64,000 bases of DNA from contig CM025851.1 of the NCBI GenBank assembly GCA_003952965.2, positions 20,044,874-20,108,873 on the forward strand, read 5' to 3'. The position numbers and the translations under genes were made by a program. The notes beneath the pieces were generated by a model. That model was not told where the DNA came from and made no database searches. It saw only the letters and a list, made by a program, of their open reading frames with translations. Position 1 is the stretch's first letter, and each line of letters starts with the position of its first letter. Positions 47,192 to 58,450 of the stretch are shown piece by piece. Source of the stretch: Morella rubra (Eukaryota > Streptophyta > Magnoliopsida > Fagales > Myricaceae).

Positions 47192-48535
47192 TCATCCGTG
47201 AGTGTTGACAGCTTCCCAGAGTAAATTCTTTGGAACTGGATTGGCGAGATCACGAGCCTGCAAGGCTGCAGCCCGGAGGGTCCTGATTGTCATGACATTG
47301 GCCTTCCAGAATGATACGCAGTTGTAAGGCAGATTATGCTTCTTGCATAGTTCCTTAACAAATGGCGAGACTGTCCTAAGATGGCATCGAGGTAAACGGG
47401 GAAACAAATGGTGGGCAATCTGAAACTGCAATCCACCATGAAACCAATCCATCCAAGATGGGCATGAAATATCCAGCGTGCCCATAGTCTGCTTCTCACA
47501 CCAATCAGTTCCAGTTGGTGGGCCAAGATAAACAAAAGATGAGAAATGGTTCAAACAGAATTGAACATGTTGGATTCCAGTGACTGAAAAACTTGCAACT
47601 ACAAACATTATTCGCTCACCCCAATTGGGTAAGCAAGAAACAAGAAAAGGGTACCAAATCCAAAATACTAGCAATCCCAAGATCTCTTGGCCCCTGTTGG
47701 GCACCCTCTTGTTCGAAAACAGCAACAAGAACGACTGCGCAAACAAGTTAATCCTGGCAAAACACATTACAGGATAAAACGTCCAATGCTGGTAACTAAC
47801 CAAGAACCTAGTAGCAGAATCAAAAGTCATCTTCCTCTCATAAAAGTAAGACGTAAGCGAATTGAAAAATTTCGAAGATACCACGAAGAAAGGCATGTGC
47901 TGCAGATCCGGATCGAAATCAAGGCTGTTGCAAGCAATATGGTGGGCATTGTGGTTCCTCTTCCACCACGCAATACTAATCCCAGCAAGACAATTCCCAG
48001 TGAGGATCTGACCGAAGCGATTGAATCGACGGTTGCTCATTATCTGGTAGTGTCCAGAGTCATGCCCGAGCCAGCCACTCTGAATCCAGAGAAACCCCAT
48101 CATACCCCCACACCCCAGATGCACCCACACGCTATCAGAGTACATAATGCCGTAACCACTCACAACAAACAACACTGCCATTAAGCAAAGCGTAATGAAC
48201 ACGATGTGCCCCTTCTTCTCGAACAGTCCCATCTTGGTGAACTCGGAGACAAGTTTCCTATAATCTTTGGATACCTCTGAGACACAGTAGTCTTGGACAT
48301 AATACCCAGTAAAGAATTGGTCAAGATACTGCCAAGCAGTTCCCGGATGGTACGCAACGAAAGCGTCTGTTGCATCCCGTCCAGCGAGACTGAGCAATGG
48401 AAGCTCACCGCCTGGGTGGTCTTGAACCCAATCTGACACGTCGTAGATCTTACCCTGGATAGAGATCCATAGATCCCCTGGTTTGTTGTGCTTCTCAAGG
48501 TCGTCCAGTGAAATGTACTTCTTTGACTCAGCCAT
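47192..48535 (-). CDS. SLD: Delta-8 sphingolipid (long-chain base) desaturase
   Basis: The 447-codon intronless gene encodes an ER-membrane front-end desaturase fused to cytochrome b5. It introduces the delta-8 double bond into sphingoid long-chain bases of ceramides, using electrons passed from cytochrome b5 reductase through its own b5 domain. The b5 domain spans about residues 7-100, with HPGG at 40-43 and haem ligands His40 and His63. Hydrophobic segments lie at about 111-132, 139-156, 255-274 and 285-325. The histidine boxes are HDSGH (158-162), HNAHH (195-199) and QIAHH (372-376). Gln in place of His at the third box is the front-end desaturase signature. Length matches plant SLDs (about 449). 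The start fits family alignment (MAESKKYISLDDLEKHN). No lesions are visible. A delta-6 acyl desaturase of the same fold cannot be excluded from sequence alone, but SLD is far more common in plants. Confidence 0.96.
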   Translation of the reverse strand: MAESKKYISLDDLEKHNKPGDLWISIQGKIYDVSDWVQDHPGGELPLLSLAGRDATDAFVAYHPGTAWQYLDQFFTGYYVQDYCVSEVSKDYRKLVSEFTKMGLFEKKGHIVFITLCLMAVLFVVSGYGIMYSDSVWVHLGCGGMMGFLWIQSGWLGHDSGHYQIMSNRRFNRFGQILTGNCLAGISIAWWKRNHNAHHIACNSLDFDPDLQHMPFFVVSSKFFNSLTSYFYERKMTFDSATRFLVSYQHWTFYPVMCFARINLFAQSFLLLFSNKRVPNRGQEILGLLVFWIWYPFLVSCLPNWGERIMFVVASFSVTGIQHVQFCLNHFSSFVYLGPPTGTDWCEKQTMGTLDISCPSWMDWFHGGLQFQIAHHLFPRLPRCHLRTVSPFVKELCKKHNLPYNCVSFWKANVMTIRTLRAAALQARDLANPVPKNLLWEAVNTHG

Positions 48536-48745
48536 TAGAGCTGAAATTAAAGGGATAAAGAGAGAGATCTGAGAACAGAGCCTTCTCTATTTCTCTCTAT
48601 TTTTTCAGCTCTTCCTTTCTGGGTCGCAAAAGGAAGAGACTCTTTGAAGAATAACTACAGCATGACCAAGAGAAAGAGGGTTCTTGATTCTGGTAATTTT
48701 GTTTTTCTGATCCTTTTCCTCAGCAATATCTCTGTACTCCTTTTT
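48536..48745 (-). promoter_or_regulatory. Presumed SLD 5' untranslated leader
   Basis: About 200 bp between the likely transcription start and the ATG. It is CT-rich on the coding strand. TTAATTTCAG occurs 5 bases before the ATG and could be a leader-intron acceptor, but no clear donor was chosen. Confidence 0.5.
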
Positions 48746-48768
48746 TTAGGATAGAATATGGAGAGGGT

Positions 48769-48777
48769 GATATATAG
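48769..48777 (-). promoter_or_regulatory. SLD TATA box
   Basis: CTATATATC on the minus strand, about 235 bp upstream of the SLD start codon. Transcription would start about 30 bp downstream, near 48740. It is the only strong TATA motif close to the gene. Confidence 0.6.
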
Positions 48778-49504
48778 AAGGTTGGGGGTGAATGGAGTGG
48801 GGGCATCACATTCACAGCCAGCAACATTCAGGATGCGCCACAGAATACTTCAAACATACATTTCGATAAAGAAAAAAAAAAAAATCTAAAACCCTAATCG
48901 TGAAAATATCTCGGCATTGTGGCAAATTCACTTTTTACCCCTATTATATGTACATTTCTTGGTCCTTTCCTTTTGGTGTAGACTTTTTCGCTACTGTTTC
49001 TTGGTCTACCTTTACCGGTTTTTCTTTCAAGTTCTGTAGTTGCTCAGGTGTCCACGTCACATCAATCGTATCAGCGCCAAAAATCTCAATCATGCATATA
49101 TATTCAAAAATAAAACTGAATATCAAAAGGCAAAATAGATCTTAATAAAGTAAATACAATCATTTTTAAATAAAAATAAATACACTTTTAGCTGTCAACA
49201 TATTTTGCTATTAATTTTGGATACAATTCACTATTAACGTACATAATGTTTGACATTTTTTAATATCTGTCAAAATTTTTCATAAATTAACATGATTTTT
49301 ACACTCGAAAATCAGTTTAGTGCCCTTATTTTGTTCTTGTTAGTTTATTAAGCAAATTTATTGCACTAATATCATTTAGGGTAAAAAAAAGAGAAACAAA
49401 TTTATTTTTGTGTATATATAAATAAAAGTTTTAAGAGAAATTTTTAGTAATTTTTGTTGGTAAAAATTGTTTATATTTGAATGGTAAAAAACGTATTTAT
49501 TTTT

Positions 49505-49893
49505 AGGATTAATTATACTTTACACACACCAAGTTTGGGAGGCTGACACTTTATATCTCCTTCTTTTATTTTTGAGATATTGCACTCCTTAACTATTGAT
49601 TTCAAACACTTTACATTCTATATTAAAATTTTTGGTTAATTTAGACAGAAAATAATTTTCTGGTGTGCAAAATAACAATTTTGTCCCCATAACTTTTTTT
49701 TTGGCAGTGATCATTTTATGAATATAAAATTGTAATTTTTGAGGTCAAATAAATAAACTTTCGTCCAAACTGACGAAAAATTTTAACAGAAAGTGAAAAG
49801 TGTCTGAAATTAATAGTTAGTGGGTGTAATGTGACAAAAATGAATAGATTATGGTGTAAAGTGTCAAGACCTCTATAGTTAAAGGGTGCATTT
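49505..49893. mobile_element. MULE-type MITE related to subfamily M2
   Basis: Left TIR ATACTTTACACACACCAAGT with GGCTGACACTTTATA; right end complement TGCACCCTTTAACTATAGAG with TTGACACTTTACACC. The right end abuts, and is probably cut by, the next MITE. No target duplication is visible. Confidence 0.6.
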
Positions 49894-50083
49894 GGGGGCG
49901 TTTGTTTATCGAAAATTTGGGGAATATTCTCAAAATTTTGAGAATCTTTTGAATGTTGAAGTTTATTGGAGTTTGTGAAAAGTGTGAAGTGTATATGTAA
50001 AAGTGTGAAATTTATTGGGGTTTGTGAAATGTGTTTGGTGTGGTAGAAATTTTGGGCCCCAAAAAAATTGGACAAACAAACGC
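49894..50083. mobile_element. Harbinger-like MITE
   Basis: About 190 bp with ends GGGGGCGTTTGTTTATC and the complement of GCGTTTGTTTGTCC. The interior has repeated GTTTGTGAAA and GTGTGAA text like the other small Harbinger-like elements here (40694-41094, 59550-59768). Confidence 0.65.
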
Positions 50084-50515
50084 TGATGTGTTTAACACTT
50101 ATTTTTATTTATTATTTTTTTATTATTTTATTTTGATTTTTTTATTTTTGTATATAGTAGCATGATTTTGATTTGTGGAGCTCATTATGGTGATGGATTG
50201 TTAAAATTTTGGAGTATAAGAGTTTGTGGAAAAAGTAAAGATAGTTTATAATAATTGGTGAAAATGTGAAGAAATAAAAAATTTGAATGAATATTATAAT
50301 AAATAATAATAATTTGATTGAGAGATATTATTTTATAATTTTTTTTAGTCAGATCCAAAATTTTACCAAAGATTACCATAACGACCAATTCCGGGAGTTT
50401 TTGTACTGTGGAGACCAATTCGGGAAAAGTCTACACCAAAAGGACCAATATATAATTAGTCTAAAACTTGAAAACAAATGTATATAAAATAGGGGGTAAA
50501 AGTGAATTTGCTCAA

Positions 50516-52460
50516 ATTCCCGTCATTTATCATGTCACATGCACCAAAAAAAAAAGTAATGAATGACGTGGAATGTCTAAAATTAATAGTTTAAACTATA
50601 ATATTTATGTAGTATATAATAGTTAAGATGGTAAACTCTTGATATTGAGTGAGTGAAAAGTTTTCTGTATTTTTTAAATAAAATAAAAGTTATCAATAAA
50701 TAAAATAAAATGAAATCTTGAAGACTCAAAATCAAACATTTAATAATAAAACGGAACATGTCACAAACGAACAAAAAAATCCCAAAAATTAAAAAATAAA
50801 AGATAAATCAAAAGACAAAATGAAACTACGAAATGAATAAAATAGACATAGGGAGGACATAATTTCTTGGAGTTAATCTCACAATAAAATTTGACTTACT
50901 TAATATCTGTAGTTTGAGGACTGTAAAGTTCGAGATTTGTCGTGGTGTTAAATTCAATTCGTATGAATATTGAGTCAGACTTATTTGAGTTTGACACATG
51001 TAAATGGATAATTGTCTGAATTTATTTTGTGAAAAGAAAAAACAAATGAACAAAATGAACAAAATAAAAACAAAAATAAAAAGCGATACATAGAGGAGGG
51101 GGCTTTGACATCCCCCCCCCCCCCCCCCCCCCAATGCTCCAATGCCAGGGAAAGACTTATCTCCTCGCCCCCACCATCCACTCAAGCACAGGAGTACAGG
51201 GTAGGATGTCTCCCACTCTCCCCCTTCCCCATCAATTCCTTTTCCCAATGGATGGAATTTCCTTCTTTAATAATGAAGGACAAACTTATTCCATTTTTAT
51301 TTTAGCATTTTTTTGTATTATTTTTTCCTTTTTTGCTATTTAGTTTCTAATTATGTGTTTTTTTTGTTAAGCTCCATACAACATCTAGTTATGATCTCAA
51401 CGCTACACCGTAAATAGAATTTTATTGTTTATTTGGGATAAGTTTAATAGAAATTATCAATCCGTCAAGTCTGGCCAGTTTAGGGCAAAGTTTTCCATTT
51501 CAAGTCTTTGAGTTTGATACATCACACGCATATTCGAGATTTAGTTAATACTTAAGTTAGAAATTAATTTAAATATGTGGGGGGTTTGTGGCTGTGCATT
51601 TTAAATTGGGCGAGACTTATCCAAACTTGGAACAAAAATTAAGTGAAATAAATTTCTCTCATTACCTTAAAAAGAATAGAAACTATTTTATGGTCCAATT
51701 TAAGAGTTTTTGGTACTGGAGTACCGAGTATTAATTTCGGAAAATTTTCAAATAATAAAGACCAATACACTAATATAGAATTTCTTTTCATTTTTAAGGA
51801 GGTTATATTGGATTATATCAACTCTTTGTCTTTACAGCACACTTGCATTTGATAAATTATTTTAGGATTTCTTTTCTAAAATATTACCGTAATCGTACCC
51901 TCTATCCAGTATCCACAGTAAAATGTCTTTGATAGGGCCTAGACAGGCAAGCGGACAGTACGAATGGCCGGATCGATTTAAATGAGCCATATAATACTTT
52001 TTATTGACGTGGCAAAATCATTATTTTTATGGTCGTAAATAGGTCACGCTCGCAAGATTGTTCTCTGCGTTGAAATCAGGTGCTTTGAAATTTTGTACAC
52101 TCTATCAAATATTTAGATTAAAATAACGATGTTACCGTTAACTCAATTTATAAAAAATTAAAATAATAATTTAGGATGTCATATTTAATATTGGTATTAG
52201 ACGGTATAATATGTTTAAAATTAACGATTTTGATGTGTCAAATCTATTATAATTGATGAGAGAAAATTGTATTTATCTCATAAATTAATTATGTATATGA
52301 GTTATTCACATTATTGAAAGAAACTAAAATGCCAAAAAGACAAAGAAAGACTAATTAAAATTATTTTTTTGGGTTTTTTCTTTCCAGTTTTACTGTTCTT
52401 TGAGCTAACTCTAGTCCGTTGAACAGTACTTTAGTACTTCTCAATATGTTAATTGTATTT
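50516..52460. other. AT-rich intergenic sequence
   Basis: No gene is recognised. It contains a ~22-base C run at 51110-51132 with a G/C-skewed neighbourhood, and at 51690-51790 a diverged fragment resembling the right arm of the inverted-repeat element at 48915-50515. Confidence 0.4.
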
Positions 52461-52462
52461 TT

Positions 52463-53025
52463 TAGAGTAAAGTTATTTTGAGCTCTTGAACTTTCATACA
52501 AATATCAAAGAGGACTCCAAACTATCAATTTTGACACAATAAACCTCCTAACTTTCATAATTTATCAATTTGAGCCCTCCATCCAATTTTTTCGTCCAAA
52601 CTAACGGAACAGTGGTTACGTGCACGACAGGTGCCATTTTTAAATAAAAACAGACAAATTTGCCCTCACTTTCAAAACCACAACTTAGAAGAGAACACTC
52701 CCTCTACCTAGCCTCTTCAGTCTCTAGCTCTCCAGTTCTCTGAGGATTTGATCCTAGATTCTCTCACTCTCTGCGCCAAGTTTCATTACTCTTAAAGTTG
52801 TCGTTTTAAGTGTGAGGGTAAATTTGTCTTTTTATTCATTTAAAAATGGCACTTGCTATGCACGTGACTACTGTTCAATTAATTTGGACGGAGAGTTTAA
52901 ATTGATAAATTAGAGAGGAGAGTTTAAATTGATAAATTAGAGAAGTTAGAAGAATTAAGATGCCAAAATTGATAATTTATGATCGTCTTTAACATTTGTA
53001 CGAAAGTACCTCGATTTATTACCAG
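52463..53025. mobile_element. MULE-type MITE, third subfamily
   Basis: Left arm text (TTTCATACAAATATCAAAGA, ACTATCAATTTTGACA, CGTCCAAACTAACGG) is mirrored at the right (TTAACATTTGTACGAAAGT and CCAAAATTGATAATTTATGA). Arms are about 200 bp each. A GAGAGTTTAAATTGATAAAT segment is tandemly doubled at 52890-52945. Ends and target duplication are diffuse, so it is old. Confidence 0.65.
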
Positions 53026-53419
53026 AATATCGGGGGTGTTTTTTTGGTGGGTAGAAGAGATAGAAAGTAATGAGTTATTGAACGGTGGTTAGCCACGCAC
53101 CTAAACAACATAGGAACGTTAGATAGATTTGGCGAAGCAAGTGGGTAATTGTCTTCCCCGTTTTTGTGGTCAAGAAAAATTCTCACTCGTTGAATCATTA
53201 TTATTTTTTGTTAAAAGATTCCATTAAACAGGTGCTAAAACGGCCTCTTTGCAGTACCCAAAAATAAATATACAAACATTTTGGTCAATCTGAAAGATCG
53301 CAGAAGTTGGAATCGAGACCATTTTTTATTTATTTATAATAAAAATATATACAACAGAAGAATTTTATATTATTTTAAATTGTAATATTAAATTTTTAGA
53401 TTCTCTAGTATTAAATATT

Positions 53420-53597
53420 GAGAAATGCTTAATATCCTTTTAAAATTCTTCCCAAGTTCTTCCCAAGTTCTTTTGAGAAGAATCTAACAACTTAAATTAA
53501 TTTTAGAAGTGGGCCTTACACATTCAGAAATTTTGAACCGTTGAATTCATTTTTAGAAAAATTACGAAGAATTTAAGAAAGACATCAAGTATTTCTC
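53420..53597. mobile_element. Small MULE-type MITE
   Basis: 178 bp with ends GAGAAATGCTTAATATC and the complement of GAGAAATACTTGATGTC. The 9-bp target duplication TTAAATATT is perfect (53411-53419 and 53598-53606). Confidence 0.85.
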
Positions 53598-53807
53598 TTA
53601 AATATTTGATGTCTATCTCTAAATTGTAGTGTATAAGTAAAAAATGATAAATAATCTAATCTCACGAGCCAGGTGCAGACATCCAGCGTCGTCACGATTT
53701 AATGACGTTTTAATTTTAGGATATTCCTGTTGGATATGCTTTGCGCTTAGGAAAACCGGCCAAAATATGACAAGCAGCTTCCGAGTTCGGCGTCACCGTG
53801 TCAGTTA

Positions 53808-53848
53808 TATATATATTATTATATATATATATATATAATTATATATAC
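53808..53848. repeat. (TA)n microsatellite
   Basis: An alternating TA tract with two short interruptions that can form a perfect hairpin. No associated gene. Confidence 0.9.
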
Positions 53849-54462
53849 TTGCTGCCTAAGAAAGGGTTTTGTTTCATATCGATTTATAGCCGGCAGAAGT
53901 GGCGTGCATGGGATGGTCTCGTGAAAAGAGGATGACTCATTATTGGCTAGCAGAAAGGCCACGTTACATCTCCATCCAGAGTCAAGACCTTAATGCTTAA
54001 GGTTTCTCTTAATTAGGGTATTCTTTTTTTAATTGTTTACGAGTTAATTCGGTAATTATTGTATTAATACTGGGTTTTACTTACATTGCCTGAACAGTAA
54101 TGCACTACGCTACGGTTTACACAAACACGAAGGATTTTCTCACTACCAAAAAAACGAAAGAGAACAAAAGAGAGATTTCAGTGTCCATGTACATCCTATA
54201 TATAATATCTCATGCCTACCAAATTTGGAAATAAACTCTAGGAGCCTCTCCGGACTGCAAGTAGGCCAAATGTTCCACTCGTTACTTATCGAAATGTAGC
54301 GAAGTTATGATAAACACGAGATTTCTACATATACTAACGTAAATATATATATGTTCATGTCATAGTATGTATTTTAATTATCTGCTAAAATAAATCACGT
54401 CTCTTTAAGTTTCTAACAGCTATTTGAGTTTCTTATGTTTCAAATATGATTAATCCTCATTA

Positions 54463-54620
54463 GTGGCAGAACTAGGATTGAATTTGAAAGGAGTAAACTC
54501 CTAAGGTAAAATGATAAAAAAAATAAATTTATACGAAATGTAAAAAAGTATCTTAGAATTAAAATATCAAAAATTAAGGACTAAACACATTAAAAATATT
54601 GAACTATATTTTTAAGCTAA
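54463..54620. mobile_element. Fragment of the CAGTGGCGGA hAT family
   Basis: It begins AGTGGCAGAACTAGGATTGA and continues CTCCTAAGGTAAAATGA and AAGTATCTTAGAATTAAAAT. This matches the left end of 36112-39586 and the right end of 34964-35856 (inverted). Its other end is not found. Confidence 0.7.
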
Positions 54621-56184
54621 AATTTGTAATGAGCTATAGTTTTAGGCTAAAATTTGTAATGAACTGTAAACTCGATCGATAAATTTTGAAAAATTTTAAA
54701 AAAGTCAAGAAATAAATTACTGAACAGTGTCAAATTTTTTTAAAAAATATTACATTTTCAAATAAATATTTTTATTTTTTTTTTTTAAAAAATTTTAAAA
54801 TTTTAAATGATTTTATCTTATAGGAGTATTTCAGTATTTTGCATATGGTTTAACAATGAAACCAAATGGAAGGCAATTGATCATGTTCTAAACATATATG
54901 ATACAAATCACCGTTTTGAAATTTAGGTAGACGAGATTGATTTTGGCCTATAGTATTAGGGGGTACTACCCATATATATCCTCAATCCCAATTGTAATAT
55001 GTTTTTATGATTAAAAGGGTTTATTTTATGAAATATTTTGAGTATCTCAATTTATTCAATCATCAACTTATAACATATGAGATATGTGTAGTCCAATGAT
55101 GGAACTAATTTATGTAATCAATGAAATTGTTTCACATAACACATAAATTAGACAAGTGCCAAAAACATAAACACATAAAAAACAGTTCATGGTCAATAAT
55201 GAGATTGAATGTATTATCTAATAAGACCCTAGTATGTTATTTGTAATGGTTTGTTCATACTATAGAAATGAAAATTTTTGGATGATGTGATTGATGTTGT
55301 ACAATTAGATTAACATACAAAAATATGAGCATGCAAGATATTCATTCCCCAAAGTACTTTTGAAATTAAGGAATAAATGAGTACTTGCAAATTTTGTTTT
55401 GCTTTGACTTTGAATTGTGATGTTTAGTATGAACTCATTCACGCAATGTTGGTCACTTTGATGTATTCAGAGGTGAGGCTTATAAGCTGCTGATATACTT
55501 GTATGTTAGGTGATTACGTAAAATGAGGCAAGAAACTCTTGCTGATGACCTATAAAACATACTCCCGAGTGCAAGAGTTATCAAGTTGTAAACAAGGGTG
55601 AGCTTCAAAGTCAATCTCTATAGGGACAGTGGTGTGTCAAAGAGTATAATGATTGTAATTCAATGTAAGTCAACAAAGTAAACCACTTCACGATGCAATC
55701 CTCAGCTTAGCCTATAAGATTAGCCTTCCATATTCAATGCAAAAGTCCAAGATGAAAATTAGAAAAAAAAAAAAAAAACTCCATTGAAAATCTGTGTAAA
55801 AAACTCAAATACAAGCTGTAGAAAATAAAATAAAATAAACAGAGGTCTCTCCCTAGACGAAATGAATCTGCCCTCTTTTATATTTCCCATTCATTTTCCT
55901 CCCATGCATGTGCTGAAAGGATAGCTGTCCTAACTGCCCATAATTCTTGCAGGACCACAAAATCTTCTATTCCTTCAACTACCTTGTGTTTCTTCAGCTA
56001 GCTATAGTTGATTTCATCACATTTTGGTCAGCTATCTTCTCTTCCAAGTATGCCCCTATAAAATATTAACATGCTAACTTTAACCTCAGGCGTAGGAAAG
56101 TCATTTCAGGTCATTTATGCCATTTTCATGTTATGCACAGCCTACTGTAAATTCCTTTCTTAACCAAGCATAATACATATTAAT
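54621..56184. other. Intergenic sequence with LTR-like text
   Basis: No gene is recognised. The stretch 55550-55640 (CTCCCGAGTGCAAGAGTTAT and GTCAATCTCTATAGGGACAG) has the style of LTR or leader sequence of large plant gypsy elements, but no termini are visible. Confidence 0.35.
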
Positions 56185-56201
56185 TATGCACATTTAAGCT
56201 C

Positions 56202-56428
56202 CCTTTTTTTTTTTTTTTTAATAAGTAACATGAGAATTTCGAAACTAAGAAGCTCTGCAGCAAAGAGCGGAGCTATCACAGAGTACAAAATGCGATGGCA
56301 CATCTCTAGCATCGAAATCCCCCTGAACAGGATCTGTTCTATAGGCCGTACCTCTGTGTCCTTGAGTTCTAAGGAGACAGGAACCTAAGTCTGGTTGATG
56401 AGCTACGGCCGTGTGATCAGAGCGTGAA
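56202..56428 (-). mobile_element. Short poly(A)-tailed retroposon (truncated LINE or SINE-like)
   Basis: In minus orientation, about 210 bp of G+C-richer sequence ends in an A tract (T run at 56203-56219). It is flanked by a perfect 17-bp duplication TATGCACATTTAAGCTC (56185-56201 and 56429-56445), the mark of LINE-machinery insertion. I could not see a convincing polymerase III promoter, so a 5'-truncated LINE or a processed transcript are both possible. Confidence 0.82.
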
Positions 56429-56445
56429 TATGCACATTTAAGCTC

Positions 56446-57199
56446 ATTTGCTAAATTGCTATGCATATTCGCGCACGCTTTTCGCATTATCACACGTTAT
56501 AAAAAGTCTGTAATCTTTCTTAAAGACATAAATATCCTCTTTAGATAGATTTAATGGAATAATTTATTTGGTGTCTCTGGTTTGACATTTCGAGAGTGAC
56601 TGAAAAAAAAATCGAAATTTTCATTTTTCTGTTTTTAAACAATAATGTGAATAAATTAGGGAACTGAACAATAAGAGAATTCTTTTTATATGCATAGTCT
56701 CTTAGGTCAATTTCGTAATTTTCTAGTTTAAGGAAGGCATATACAACACTTTTTTAATCCATAGTTGAGTGGTGAAAAGTGCATCTAATCGTTATGATAA
56801 TTTGGCATTTATTCTATTTAGTTTTAATTGTTTAAATTAACTCCTAATTTCACTTATTTGTTCATTAGTTTAAAAAGAGATCCTGAATTTGAATTTCTTT
56901 CTTTGTTTGTTTATAACCTTTGCTTCTTTTTTTTTTATCCTCTTTTTGTTAAAATTTTTTATTATCTAATTTAGGTTTTCTATAACTTTTTGCTCTACTG
57001 ACTTAAGTTTTAATCCCATGAATTTTCAGGGTGATTGGATTAAAGGTTGCTCATTTACTTAATTTTTTAGCCTAATTTTACTTCAATTTTATTTTTAACT
57101 CTGTTCCTATCATTATAAAATATTGAAAAATTCTTTCTAATTGTCATTAACTGGTGTTTTACTGTTCCTTCTTCAGTTAGAGAGTTTTGATCTTCCTCT
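56446..57199. other. AT-rich intergenic sequence
   Basis: I see no gene, repeat terminus or regulatory element that can be supported. Confidence 0.4.
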
Positions 57200-57547
57200 C
57201 AAATGGTTAGCTTAAGTTACGTAGTACGGGGAATTTCGATTCCTCGAGATTCTATTTTTATACCTTTTAACTTTATATCTTGAGATCCTTAAGTTTCAAA
57301 ACTCTTCAATCCTCGCCCCCGGTTACATCTACCGTTTAAACATACGGAAATTGCCCCGAAGTGCTTTCCACATGCTGTTTGCCCATATCAAATGACCTAA
57401 ATGCCCTTTATTCTTAAATTCATATTTCACCCGATATTTCAATCCAGTTGTGAGGATCCGAACTAGGTTTTGGAGCGGTTCGTTGTTAGGAGAATTGGTT
57501 AGCATGTTAAGCACCATAGGCGCACCACGGCTACCAGAGGTGGGGCC

Positions 57548-57820
57548 CCACTTATCCGATTCATCGCTCTTTGGTGGAAGGTGAGACGCATTCTCATAAG
57601 GAGAAATGTAAGGCAACTTCTGCCACTCATCAACCCACTTCTTCAACTTCTTATCCATCTCAAAACCTCTCGAAGATTGCATGGGGAATGTAATAGCCGT
57701 TTCCTTTTCATAACCCAATTTCCCTTTCATTGCCTTCTTCTCCAAAAACGAAGTTGCAAGCTCATTGCTCCAACAAACCGGTTCCAAAGCAAGCCCATCC
57801 TCCAACCCTTTTGAAGAACT
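57548..57820 (-). pseudogene. Captured PORR-domain (organelle RNA-binding) gene fragment
   Basis: The minus-strand frame reads EPVCWSNELATSFLEKKA, ITFPMQSSRGFEMDKKLKKW and VDEWQKLPYISPYENASHL. This is the middle of the plant organelle RNA recognition (PORR) domain. PORR proteins bind group II introns or other RNAs in chloroplasts and mitochondria. Only about 80 residues of the domain are present. The frame runs on to 57329 through unrelated text, and no targeting peptide is attached. It faces away from the second captured fragment. Confidence 0.75.
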
Positions 57821-58118
57821 TCAGTCACCTACAAATTGAAAGTAGTACGGGAACTCGGGGACAAGGGTTTTCTCGTAGTCTTGAGGAAGACCTCAGGGGT
57901 AAGCCGAATGTGGGGATGGATGCTGATGTGGCCGGGGATCTGGAGCGACTCTAGGCAACTTTTTTTTTTCTCCTGGTCTTTACTGTACTAAAGTTTCTAC
58001 AAATATGGTGAGTGGCCGAGATCATGGTTGAAAGAGCTTATTCCCACATCTGCATTTCCAAGAGAGGAGATGTCTAAATTTCTCGTCTAAGCTATGGTAT
58101 AGACGAGGCAGAAGTTCT

Positions 58119-58450
58119 AAAGGAAGGGGAGGCAGGATTAACAAAGAATTACTTCATCAGTGGCTTGAGGACTCCAAGTACAAGTCCTGTGCGCTAGATG
58201 AAATAGTGGACGAGCTCCGTGCAAGCTACCGAGACTACAACCGAATCAAAAAGCAACCTTTCATTATGATAGTTCAGAAGACCTTGAAATGGCTCTCTCA
58301 GGAATCGCAATCACAAATGAACGTAAATAAGAGGTGGCAAGTAAAGGCACCTTGTGCTTCGACCCCAAGACGACGCAAGGGAGAGTACGATGATGATGAT
58401 GAAGAAGAAGAAGAAGAAGAAGAAGAAGAAGAAGAAGAATTGGAAGCAAG
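58119..58450 (+). pseudogene. Captured CDC48C/NVL-type AAA ATPase N-terminal fragment
   Basis: The plus-strand frame encodes KGRGGRINKELLHQWLEDSK, then CALDEIVDELRASYRDYNRI and KKQPF, then a basic stretch and a long acidic run. This matches the N-terminal nucleolar domain of plant CDC48C and animal NVL proteins (glycine/arginine start, DEIVDHLR, PDYxRxKRQ, acidic linker). The AAA modules are absent. Several plausible splice joins are removed, so the copy may derive partly from processed RNA. The frame continues to 58694 in unrelated sequence. Confidence 0.7.
58401..58438 (+). repeat. (GAA)n trinucleotide repeat
   Basis: About 12 GAA units after GATGATGATGAT, encoding an Asp/Glu run within the captured CDC48C-like fragment. 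Acidic runs occur at this position in the family, so the repeat probably expanded from it. Confidence 0.93.

Larger units (their letters stand above)
48915..50515. mobile_element. Inverted-repeat element upstream of SLD, with nested MITEs
   Basis: The left arm (about 48920-49015: GCAAATTCACTTTTTACCCC, later TTTTGGTGTAGACTTTT) is the inverted counterpart of 50395-50515. Total length is about 1.6 kb. The interior holds the MULE-like MITE at 49505-49893 and the Harbinger-like MITE at 49894-50083. No transposase or target duplication is seen, so the superfamily is unknown. The left end lies about 140 bp upstream of the SLD TATA box. Confidence 0.6.

Noticed and set aside
47687-48184. Plus-strand open frame of 165 codons opposite SLD
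   Set aside because: Antisense shadow of the SLD coding sequence. No similarity, and codon pattern dictated by the real gene.
48181-48498. Second minus-strand frame overlapping the SLD N-terminus
   Set aside because: A shifted-frame shadow of the cytochrome b5 domain.
51110-51132. Long C run with adjacent open frames
   Set aside because: Simple homopolymer. The frames are glycine/proline translations of it.
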